Origin: Gemella sp. zg-570
Lineage (GTDB): Bacteria > Bacillota > Bacilli > Staphylococcales > Gemellaceae
Length of the DNA: 64,000 bases
NCBI RefSeq assembly: GCF_018866345.1
Contig: NZ_CP076443.1
Span: forward strand, 1,263,501-1,327,500
Direction: 5' to 3'
Shown: in pieces, positions 55,403 to 64,000 of the stretch
How the letters are laid out: each line of letters begins with the position of its first letter
How positions within the stretch are numbered: the stretch's first letter is position 1
Notes under the pieces: generated by a model
Told to the model about the DNA's origin: nothing
The model's input: only the letters and a program-made list of their open reading frames with translations
Database searches by the model: none
Made by a program: the position numbers and the translations under genes

Positions 55403-55430
55403 TAAAACAATTCAATTTTTCCTACTCTTT

Positions 55431-56060
55431 TTATTTTCCTAATAAACTAATTCTTTCTTTAGAATATTTACCACTTTCTGCTATATCAACTAAGGCTGCT
55501 GCGTAATCTGCATAAGAAATTATACTTTCTCCTTTTTCATTTACAGTAAATACTTCACCAGCTATAATATATTGTCCAGTTTTCTCACCATCTTCTACAA
55601 AATCAGCAGCCGGTGAAATAAATACCCAGTCTACATCATTTTTAGTTCTTTGCACTGCTAAAGCATCTGTCATTGCTTTTGCTAACGGATAAAATTCAGC
55701 TGGAAAATCTGGAGTGTCTAATAACTGAACTTTATGGTCTGAATCTACATAAAGACTACCTGCTCCACCAACTATTAATAATTTTGCTAAACTGCCAGCT
55801 AATATTTCTGATAAATGATTTGTTACTTTTGTAAATAATGGAAATTCTTCTTCTGTCCAAACTCCAAAAGCATCAACAACAACATCATAACCTGCTAAAT
55901 CTTCTTTTGTTAAATCAAAAATATCTTTTTTAATAAAATTCTTTACATTAGATTTATTTTCAGAACGACTAAAACCTGTTACCTCATGACCACGAGATAA
56001 AAATTCATCTACTACTAGACTTCCTACTTTTCCATTTGAACTTAATACTGCTACTTTCAT
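55431..56060 (-). CDS. NAD(P)-binding oxidoreductase (atypical SDR, YwnB-like)
   Basis: The 209-residue protein has an N-terminal Rossmann start MKVAVLSSNGKVGSLVVDEF (the usual GxxGxxG is SNGKVG), then VTGFSRSE and VVDAFGVW. LLIVGGAGSLYV and DWVFISPAADF follow, as in the NAD(P)H-binding SDR_a5 group. It is divergent from the Rrf2 regulator at 56209 and separated from it by two palindromes. The ywnA-ywnB pair of B. subtilis has the same pairing. The regulator probably controls this gene in response to redox or electrophile stress. Substrate unknown. Confidence 0.85.
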   Translation of the reverse strand: MKVAVLSSNGKVGSLVVDEFLSRGHEVTGFSRSENKSNVKNFIKKDIFDLTKEDLAGYDVVVDAFGVWTEEEFPLFTKVTNHLSEILAGSLAKLLIVGGAGSLYVDSDHKVQLLDTPDFPAEFYPLAKAMTDALAVQRTKNDVDWVFISPAADFVEDGEKTGQYIIAGEVFTVNEKGESIISYADYAAALVDIAESGKYSKERISLLGK

Positions 56061-56084
56061 TTTAATTCTCCTTAAATTTAATTT

Positions 56085-56155
56085 TTAGTTGTAATTTTTT
56101 TTGTTACAACTAAAGTTTATCATTTTTAAGTTGTAATGTCAATAGTTACAACTAA
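56085..56155. promoter_or_regulatory. Twin palindromic operators between the Rrf2 regulator and the oxidoreductase
   Basis: TTAGTTGTAA-N9-TTACAACTAA (56085-56113) and TAAGTTGTAA-N9-TTACAACTAA (56127-56155) are two inverted repeats with the same half-sites and same spacing. They lie 24 bases from the oxidoreductase start and upstream of the TGCTATAAT (56179-56187) of the regulator. Binding by the Rrf2 protein is inferred. Confidence 0.8.
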
Positions 56156-56208
56156 TATTTTTAAAAAAATATTTTTTATGCTATAATGTATCTACAAAGG
56201 AGATTTAT

Positions 56209-56637
56209 ATGCAATTTTCTTCAAAATTAACAATAACATTACACATATTACTTACAATTTATAAATTTCAAAATGTAGACAAGGTAACATCTACTTATAT
56301 TGCAGAATCTTTAACAACAAATCCTGTAATTATAAGAAATATTTTAGGAAAACTTAAAAAATCTGGCATAATTTCTGTAGAAGCAGGTGTTGGCGGAGCT
56401 AAAATTATTAAAAATATTGAGGATATTAGTCTATTAGATATATTTTTAGCTATTGAAGATGATAATAAAAAATTATTTCTAAGCCACGACAATGTAAACA
56501 CAGACTGCCCTGTCGGAGCAAATGTCAAAGATGTTATCAATCCTATCTTTAATGAAATTCAAATAGACTTTGAAAATTCTCTTAGAAAAATAAAATTTTC
56601 TAGTCTATGTTATGATTTAGATAAAAGAATAAAATAA
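56209..56637 (+). CDS. Rrf2 family transcriptional regulator (YwnA-like)
   Basis: The 142-residue protein has an N-terminal winged helix (about 1-80) with TSTYIAESLTTNPVIIRNIL and the wing GVGGAKI. The dimerisation helix follows. Only two cysteines occur late in the protein (NTDCPVG and SSLCYD), not the three-cysteine cluster motif of IscR or NsrR, so an Fe-S cluster is unlikely and thiol sensing is possible. It is preceded by AAAGGAG and followed by a terminator. It is divergent from its probable target at 56060. Confidence 0.9.
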   Translation: MQFSSKLTITLHILLTIYKFQNVDKVTSTYIAESLTTNPVIIRNILGKLKKSGIISVEAGVGGAKIIKNIEDISLLDIFLAIEDDNKKLFLSHDNVNTDCPVGANVKDVINPIFNEIQIDFENSLRKIKFSSLCYDLDKRIK

Positions 56638-56667
56638 AAGTCAAGACTTTACTAGCTTGACTTTTTT
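56636..56667 (+). terminator. Terminator of the Rrf2 gene
   Basis: AAAAGTCAAG and CTTGACTTTT form a stem followed by Ts, overlapping the stop codon. Confidence 0.88.
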
Positions 56668-56969
56668 ATTTATATAGAAGTAATTAGTATTATTTTTTTA
56701 ATTATTATAAAATTTATTAATTTAAAAAATTTTTATCAGTAGTTATTTATAAAGTTATTAATTTGAAATTTTTTATCATTAACCATTTATAAAATACTTA
56801 GTTTTTGTTGCCTCTTTGTCAAGTGCGTTGATGAAAAAAATTGATGATAAAATATTTTGATTTATTAAAATGCTGATATAATAGGCTTTTTAAAATGAAA
56901 AGTTTGAAATATTTATTTTTATTTTTAATAAATATTATATATTAATTACTTTAGCAATTTTAAATATAA
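56668..56969. other. A+T-rich spacer without a recognised gene
   Basis: Two loose direct repeats (TTATCA...ATTTATAAA near 56734 and 56775) are present. No coding potential was seen. Confidence 0.45.
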
Positions 56970-56995
56970 AAAAGACAACTTTGCAGTTGTCTTTT
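56970..56995 (-). terminator. Terminator of the heat-shock operon
   Basis: AAAAGACAACT and AGTTGTCTTTT form a perfect stem, about 75 bases past the dnaJ stop on the minus strand. Confidence 0.85.
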
Positions 56996-57071
56996 ATTTT
57001 TAACCTAGTAAAACTTATAATATAAAATAATTATTTTATATTTTTAAAGTCAGTCTTAATTTATAATTTTA

Positions 57072-58229
57072 TTACAAATCATCTAAGGCTTCATTTATTT
57101 TTCTTTTAGCTTTTTCAAAAAATCCTTCTTGCGAAGAATGTTTTTCTCCACGAATTTTAGCTAATTCTTCATAAAGTTCACGCTCTTTGTTGCTTAAATC
57201 TTTAGGAATTTTTATTGTTGTGATTATGTAGTGGTCGCCTGTTCCATAGCCCATAACATTATTAACACCCTTACCAGCTAACTTGAATTTTCTGCCATGT
57301 TGTGTTCCTGCTGGAATATTCAGTTCAATTTCTCCTGTTAGGGTACGAACATCTATTTTTGCTCCAAGTGCTGCTTGGGCTGGAGAAAGTTCTAACTCTG
57401 TATAAATATCATCACCTTCTCTGTGGAAATAGCTATCTTCAGGGACTATTACTTCTATAAATAAATCTCCTGCTGGTCCTCCATTAGCACCTGGTCCACC
57501 CTTACCTTGCAATCTAACTCTTTGTCCAGATTTAATACCTGCTGGTATATCTACTTCATATTCTACTTCTTTATTGTTGTGTCCTTTACCAAAGCAATGA
57601 GAACATTTATCTTTAACTATTTTTCCGCTTCCCTTACAGTATGAACATGTTCTTTGACTTTGCACTTGTCCAAAAACACTTTGTTGAACATAAGTTTCAA
57701 CTCCACTTCCGTGACAGTTTCGACAAGTTTCTACACTAGAAGAATCTTTTGCCCCACTTCCATGACAATAGTCGCACTCTACATCTTTACGCAGTTTGAT
57801 AATTTTTTTAATTCCAAATACAGAATCTTTAAAACTAATATTCATCCTGTGTAACAAGTCTTCCCCCTGACGTGGTGCGTTAGGATTTCTTCTACGTGCA
57901 GAACCACCAAAGAAACTAGAGAATATATCTCCTAAATCATCAAAATCTGCCCCAGAAAAACCACCAGAAAATCCTCCAAATCCACCACCAAATCCTGCAC
58001 CACCTTGTTCAAAGGCTGCATGACCGAATTGGTCATATTGGACTTTTTTATTTTCATCACTTAATACTTCATAGGCTTCCGTAATTTCTTTAAATTTTGC
58101 GTCAGCACCTGCTTCTTTGTTTATGTCTGGATGGTATTGTTTTGACAATTTTCTATATGCTTTTTTTATTTCTTGGTCGCTAGCTCCTTTGCTTATGCCT
58201 AACACCTCATAATAATCTCTTTTTGCCAT
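57072..58229 (-). CDS. dnaJ: Chaperone protein DnaJ
   Basis: The 385-residue type I J-protein has a J domain with HPD at 33-35 and a Gly/Phe-rich region (about 73-110). Four CxxCxGxG zinc repeats ([32 protein letters not shown], about 150-225) are followed by the C-terminal substrate-binding domain. It stimulates DnaK ATPase and delivers substrates. Last gene of the hrcA-grpE-dnaK-dnaJ operon, 204 bases after dnaK, with a hairpin in the gap. Confidence 0.97.
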   Translation of the reverse strand: MAKRDYYEVLGISKGASDQEIKKAYRKLSKQYHPDINKEAGADAKFKEITEAYEVLSDENKKVQYDQFGHAAFEQGGAGFGGGFGGFSGGFSGADFDDLGDIFSSFFGGSARRRNPNAPRQGEDLLHRMNISFKDSVFGIKKIIKLRKDVECDYCHGSGAKDSSSVETCRNCHGSGVETYVQQSVFGQVQSQRTCSYCKGSGKIVKDKCSHCFGKGHNNKEVEYEVDIPAGIKSGQRVRLQGKGGPGANGGPAGDLFIEVIVPEDSYFHREGDDIYTELELSPAQAALGAKIDVRTLTGEIELNIPAGTQHGRKFKLAGKGVNNVMGYGTGDHYIITTIKIPKDLSNKERELYEELAKIRGEKHSSQEGFFEKAKRKINEALDDL

Positions 58230-58252
58230 TATCTACCTCTGTTATACTTATA

Positions 58253-58283
58253 TAAGGGAGTAGGTTGTAGCCTGCTCCCCTTA
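58253..58283 (-). other. Hairpin in the dnaK-dnaJ gap
   Basis: TAAGGG-AG-AGG pairs with CCT-CTCCCCTTA with one bulge and one mismatch, directly upstream of the dnaJ ribosome-binding site. It could be a processing or attenuation signal lowering dnaJ expression. Confidence 0.5.
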
Positions 58284-58433
58284 TTGTTATCAAAATATTT
58301 TAAAAGTTTTATAAAATAATTTTCAACTAATTTTTTATAAAGCATCTATTGCTAGAAAATTTTTATTAAAATATTTTTAGTCGTTTTGAAATAAGATACT
58401 TAATATTTAGTCATATTTTATTTAAAACTATAT

Positions 58434-60263
<1,830 letters not shown>

Positions 60264-60337
60264 TTATTTTTTCCTCCAAAATTTTAATTCTATATTTTTA
60301 TAAATGTAATTTTATAACTTATTATTTTAATTTTATA

Positions 60338-60928
60338 TTAAGAGTTTACCTTAACCATGGCTGGTCTAATAACTCTATCTTTTAACTTATAGCCTTTTTG
60401 GAATGTTTCTAATACAATTCCCTCTTCTTTTTGACTATCACTATCCTGCATTACTGCCTGATGGAAATTAGGGTCAAACTCTTTTCCAGTTGCTTCTATT
60501 AATTCGACACCTTCTGAAGATAAGGCCTTTTGCAAACCTTCATATACCATCTGTACTCCTTTTAATAATCCTGAATTGGCTTCAGTTTCCTGAGTACTTG
60601 CCAATGCACGTTCTAAATTATCAAGGCTAGGTAGTATTTCTGATATTAATTTCTGACTTTTATACTTGTTGTTAGTTTCTATTTCTTGGTTTTTTCTTTT
60701 TTTAAAGTTTTCAAATTCTGCATAAAGTCTTAAATATTTATCTTCTGAAGATTTAACTTCTTCTTCTAATTTTAAAACCTTAGCTTCTAAAATTTGCTCT
60801 ACACTCTCCTCTATTTCTTCTTCTGAAGTTTCTACTCCGTCCAAAGTTTCTAAGTCTTTTATTTCTTCAGAATTTTCTGTTTCTGCTAAAATTTCTTCTT
60901 TTAATTCTTCATTTTTTTCAGTAGTCAT
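60338..60928 (-). CDS. grpE: Nucleotide exchange factor GrpE
   Basis: The 196-residue protein has a long acidic N-terminal tail (about 1-50), a coiled coil with EDKYLRLYAEFENFKKRK and a C-terminal beta domain with GKEFDPNFHQAVMQ and GYKLKDRVIRPAMVKV. It releases ADP from DnaK. The gene starts 12 bases after hrcA ends, with AGGAGG. Confidence 0.96.
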   Translation of the reverse strand: MTTEKNEELKEEILAETENSEEIKDLETLDGVETSEEEIEESVEQILEAKVLKLEEEVKSSEDKYLRLYAEFENFKKRKNQEIETNNKYKSQKLISEILPSLDNLERALASTQETEANSGLLKGVQMVYEGLQKALSSEGVELIEATGKEFDPNFHQAVMQDSDSQKEEGIVLETFQKGYKLKDRVIRPAMVKVNS

Positions 60929-60940
60929 TTCTACCTCCTA

Positions 60941-61948
60941 TTACTTTAAATTATTATTTAAGTTATCTTTAACACAATTAATAAGTGTCATAACCTTTTT
61001 GTAATTCATTCTTTTTGGACCAAAAACAGCAATTACCCCTTCTCCTTTGTCGCTAGAAAATGTACTTGATACCAATGACAAATCAGTAATTTTATCCAGT
61101 GAAAGTTCATTACCGATTTTAATTGATGTTTCTCTGTACTTAACATTTTCATCTATTAAATCAATAATTTTATCATCTTCCAAAAGACTAACTACCTCTT
61201 TTAATTTATCTAAATCATCTATATCAGGTTGTTTTAGTAGATTGTATTTCCCACCAAGTGCAATAGTTTTTTTCATCTTATTACTTAGTAGCCTATTCAA
61301 AGCAATAACTATCATGTCATAATTATTAACACACTCTTTTAAATATTTTTCTAATTCCCTGTGCAATAATATATGGGCTTGTGCCATTTCTACATCGTAA
61401 AAATAAGTCTTTAAAATTTTATTAACTTCTTCTATTTCTTCAGACGTAAAATCTGCCTGCATCTTATAATTTTGTTGATGAACTTCGCCAGTATTCGTAA
61501 TTAAAATAACTAAAATACTCTTACTACTTAATAAAATAACTTCTATTTTATTTATACGTTTGTCGGTTTTTGTTGGTGCTAATATAACTGCAGTACAATC
61601 TGTCAAATCGGATAAGACTATTGCATTTTTTTCTAAAAAATTTTTTTCAGAATAAATATCTTCTGTCAAAATAGAATTTAATACACTATTATCCTTGTCT
61701 GTTAGCTTATACTCAGTATTTATATAATCAACATAATACCTGTAACCTTTTTCTGATGGTATCCTACCAGAAGACGTGTGAGTCTTCATTATAAATCCCT
61801 CTTTTTCTAGCTTGCTCATATCATTACGGATAGTTGCAGAAGAGAATTTCATATCTTTTGAAATATGTTTTGAACCTATTGGTTGATTGGTAGTAATAAA
61901 ATTTTCTACTATGGTTTGAAGAATAAGTATCTGCCTATCTAATAGCAT
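60941..61948 (-). CDS. hrcA: Heat-inducible transcription repressor HrcA
   Basis: The ATG at 61946-61948 is preceded by AAGGTGATT. A longer in-frame extension runs to 61981 into the CIRCE element and is unlikely. The 335-residue repressor has an N-terminal winged helix with LDRQILILQTIVENFITTNQ and FSSATIRNDMSKLE, then ASGR-type THTSSGRIPSEKGYRYYV. A GAF-like domain follows, ending in GPKRMNYKKVM. It binds CIRCE with help from GroEL and represses this operon. First gene of the operon. Confidence 0.96.
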   Translation of the reverse strand: MLLDRQILILQTIVENFITTNQPIGSKHISKDMKFSSATIRNDMSKLEKEGFIMKTHTSSGRIPSEKGYRYYVDYINTEYKLTDKDNSVLNSILTEDIYSEKNFLEKNAIVLSDLTDCTAVILAPTKTDKRINKIEVILLSSKSILVILITNTGEVHQQNYKMQADFTSEEIEEVNKILKTYFYDVEMAQAHILLHRELEKYLKECVNNYDMIVIALNRLLSNKMKKTIALGGKYNLLKQPDIDDLDKLKEVVSLLEDDKIIDLIDENVKYRETSIKIGNELSLDKITDLSLVSSTFSSDKGEGVIAVFGPKRMNYKKVMTLINCVKDNLNNNLK

Positions 61949-61974
61949 AGTAATCACCTTCTTATCTTCATAAA

Positions 61975-62001
61975 TTAGCACTTTAAATCAATGAGTGCTA
62001 A
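61975..62001 (-). promoter_or_regulatory. CIRCE operator
   Basis: TTAGCACTT-N9-GAGTGCTAA differs from the consensus TTAGCACTC-N9-GAGTGCTAA at one base. It lies between a -10 TATAAT (minus strand, 62022-62027) and the hrcA start. Confidence 0.95.
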
Positions 62002-62570
62002 TTCATATTTAAAATATTAACATTATAGTCAAAAAAAGTCAATAGATAAAAATTAATTTTTTGATTTTTTTTGACTTTTATTTTAAAAACTATATTTTAC
62101 TTATTTACAGTAGCCTGTATTAAAAAATAATTTATTTTAAATTTATTTGAAGTAATATTTTTTATAAATTTTTTTGAAATTAAAATCATATATTGAGATT
62201 ATTTTTTTAAAATTTAATAAGGTTACTTAAATTCATAAAAAATTAAATTGGATAAAAATCTCTTGATTGAAATAATTTTTTAAAATGATAAACTTAGACT
62301 TATTTTTATGAATTTATTATAAATAGAATAAAAATATTTTTAAGTCTTATTAAAAGAAATTTTTAAAAATTAGTTTGTTTCAAGGAAATTAAAAATAATA
62401 TCCTTTAAATATTTGTATAAAAATTCCTTAGACTAATTTGCCATATAAAATTTAAGTATTACAAAAATAATTTTTCTTAAATAATTTCTACTAAATTTTA
62501 AAAATTAAGTTGCAGACTAAAATTTAACTACAAAAAATTACATCTAACAAAATTAAGTTAGAGCAAAATA
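62002..62570. other. Long A+T-rich spacer without a recognised gene
   Basis: Apart from the heat-shock promoter at its low end, I see no coding frame with a ribosome-binding site, no RNA gene and no repeat of note. Confidence 0.45.
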
Positions 62571-62600
62571 AAAAACGTCAAATTTTTATTTGACGTTTTT
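62571..62600 (-). terminator. Terminator of the pseudouridine synthase gene
   Basis: AAAAACGTCAAA and TTTGACGTTTTT form a perfect stem overlapping the stop codon at 62586, with T/A tails. Confidence 0.88.
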
Positions 62601-63467
62601 TATTAAGCAAGCCATATCATAAGTTAATTCACTTTTAATATTAATTTTTTTATTGGTTATGGGGTGATTGAAAATTAAATTATGACAATGTAGCGCCTGC
62701 CTTTTAATCAAGTCTTTTTTACCGCCATATAATTCATCTCCCAGAAGTGAATGTCCTATACTCTTAGAGTGAACTCTTATTTGATGTGTTCTACCTGTAT
62801 ATAATTTGAATTTTACCAAAGTAAAATCAAATTTTTCATTATAGGCTAATCTTTCTAAAGAAGTCTTTGCATATTCTCCATCAGGACTTATTATTCTTTC
62901 TATAATGCTATTACTTGCACAAGCAATATTTTTTTCTATTATTAATTCTTTGGGGCTATTGCCATGTAGCAAAGCCAGATAGTATTTATCAATATCTATT
63001 TTGCTAAGTAAGGAGTGAATATGCCTGTGTTTTGCTATTAGAACTAAACCACTTGTATTTTTATCAAGTCTAGTAACTATGTGTGGAATCGTCGAAAAAT
63101 TATTTTTTACAAAATACCCATTTATCTGTTCTAATAAACTTTTATCCGAGGAGTTTCTTGACGGAATTGTGGGGAGGTCTGCTCCTTTTTCTACTATTAA
63201 AATATATTCATCTTCATATAAAATATTTATTTTATCAAAAAAGTAGCGGATATGACTAGAAAAACTTTCACTAGGTAATGTAATTTCAACCACATCTCCT
63301 AGTAAAAGTTTATATCTAACATTTTCTTCTTTATTATTAACCTTAATACTGCCGTCTTTATCAAATTTAATTCTAATAAGAGTTTTTTTAGAAATATTTT
63401 TACTTAGTAGGAAATCTCGTAAAATCTCTTCTTTTTTAACCACATATCTTAAAGTTAAATTATTCAC
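62586..63467 (-). CDS. RluA/RluD family pseudouridine synthase
   Basis: The 293-residue protein has a basic N-terminal region (about 1-75) and a catalytic domain with the conserved HIVTRLDKNTSGLVLIAK, where Asp135 is the nucleophile. The later YTGRTHQIRVHSKSIGHSLLGDELYG block is typical of the RluD group. It isomerises uridine to pseudouridine in RNA. It overlaps the NAD kinase gene by eight bases, a common pairing in Bacilli (nadK-rluD type). The exact RNA target cannot be assigned. Confidence 0.9.
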   Translation of the reverse strand: MNNLTLRYVVKKEEILRDFLLSKNISKKTLIRIKFDKDGSIKVNNKEENVRYKLLLGDVVEITLPSESFSSHIRYFFDKINILYEDEYILIVEKGADLPTIPSRNSSDKSLLEQINGYFVKNNFSTIPHIVTRLDKNTSGLVLIAKHRHIHSLLSKIDIDKYYLALLHGNSPKELIIEKNIACASNSIIERIISPDGEYAKTSLERLAYNEKFDFTLVKFKLYTGRTHQIRVHSKSIGHSLLGDELYGGKKDLIKRQALHCHNLIFNHPITNKKINIKSELTYDMACLIKNVK

Positions 63468-64000
63468 CGATAAACGACCTCTTAACCCTTTGCCAAAAAC
63501 TCACTTGATTATATCTGATAAATGAAATTTTGCGTGTTTTCGATAGGGTTACTTCTATTTTAGATAGGGAGTCATAGCTATAAAAAGATTGGTCAATGCT
63601 TAATCTGTGATTATTGTCTTGTTTCTTTGGTTTAATAGTAAGTTTTTCATCTTTTGATAAAATCATAGAATTACCTAAAGTTCTATACACTAAATTATTT
63701 AATGCCGCTATTTCAGTTACTTGAAAAACGTCAAGCCCTGGGTGAATAACCGCTCCAGCTAAACTTTTATTATAGGCTGTTGAGCCTGTTGGGCTACTTA
63801 TGCAAATTCCATCGCCTCGAAAATTTTCAAAATGTTCGCCGTCAATAAGTAATTCTGCAATGTAGGTAGTCCCCAAAGAATTATTTAAGGTTATTTCATT
63901 TAGGGCGTAACTCTTCGTTAATAAATTACCACTTTTACAATAGGCTTCCACTGCCACAAGAGGATAACTTTCAATTTTTGGTTCTTTTGAGAGCATATCG
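63460..64000 (-). CDS. nadK: NAD kinase, 5' part outside the window
   Basis: The frame is open to the window edge, so an ATG at 63994-63996 is probably internal. About 180 C-terminal residues are visible. They include YALNEITLNNSLGT, the phosphate-donor block GDGICISSPTGSTAYNKSLAGAVIHP and a C-terminal beta region. The GGDGT motif lies upstream of the window. It phosphorylates NAD to NADP. Translationally coupled to the pseudouridine synthase downstream. Confidence 0.92.
   Translation of the reverse strand, partial: DMLSKEPKIESYPLVAVEAYCKSGNLLTKSYALNEITLNNSLGTTYIAELLIDGEHFENFRGDGICISSPTGSTAYNKSLAGAVIHPGLDVFQVTEIAALNNLVYRTLGNSMILSKDEKLTIKPKKQDNNHRLSIDQSFYSYDSLSKIEVTLSKTRKISFIRYNQVSFWQRVKRSFIGE

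Overview
The window is a very A+T-rich chromosomal segment of a low-GC Gram-positive bacterium (Bacilli). Evidence includes hrcA-grpE-dnaK-dnaJ behind a CIRCE element, comFA-comFC-hpf, PrsA, a YSIRK-type surface protein, sortase-type anchors and a pyruvate formate-lyase fermentation module. The NEAT/Shp haem locus combined with this gene content suggests Gemella or a close relative. The genus is an inference; no rRNA or tRNA gene was recognised in the window.

Layout. 1-9239: a DUF1444 gene fragment and a small membrane protein, then a haem-acquisition locus. It holds a membrane-anchored NEAT+Shp haem protein, an IsdE/HtsA-like lipoprotein, a FecCD-type permease, an ABC ATPase, and a separately promoted 1306-residue wall-anchored NEAT protein. 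Both transcription units carry Fur-like palindromes. 9668-19478 (minus): a giant repeat adhesin of about 3270 codons with YSIRK signal, FIVAR and DUF1542-like repeats and an LTKTG anchor. It is split by two small indels. Its best promoter has an 11-G tract between the -35 and -10 boxes, which looks like a phase-variation switch. 19801-31794: housekeeping and metabolic genes (RlmCD-type methyltransferase, cardiolipin synthase, PrsA, PflA, PflB, Fpg, PepF) and an orphan type I specificity subunit. 32131-36573: mannose-6-phosphate isomerase and a mannose-family PTS (IIAB, IIC, IID, DUF956), followed by an IS1182-like transposase remnant. 37196-43880: YchF, an MprF-type flippase domain, PlsY, a small alarmone synthetase and a large secreted protein of unknown function. 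44093-48253: comFA, comFC, hpf and two glutamine-amidotransferase-fold enzymes. 48499-55344: a nucleoside ABC importer (BMP lipoprotein type), a decayed second BMP gene, a purine nucleoside phosphorylase and a HIT protein. 55431-56637: a divergent Rrf2 regulator and NAD(P)-binding protein pair around twin palindromes. 57072-61948: the class I heat-shock operon. 62586-64000: an RluD-family pseudouridine synthase and the 3' part of NAD kinase.

How the genes work together. The haem genes form a plausible relay: wall NEAT receptor, membrane NEAT-Shp protein, lipoprotein, ABC importer, repressed when iron is plentiful. The BMP importer would bring in nucleosides that the neighbouring phosphorylase cleaves. 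The mannose PTS and ManA feed fructose-6-phosphate into glycolysis, and PflB/PflA ferment the pyruvate without oxygen. The most novel-looking element is the giant adhesin: a homopolymer-tuned promoter, long near-identical internal duplications and closely spaced frame-disrupting indels.
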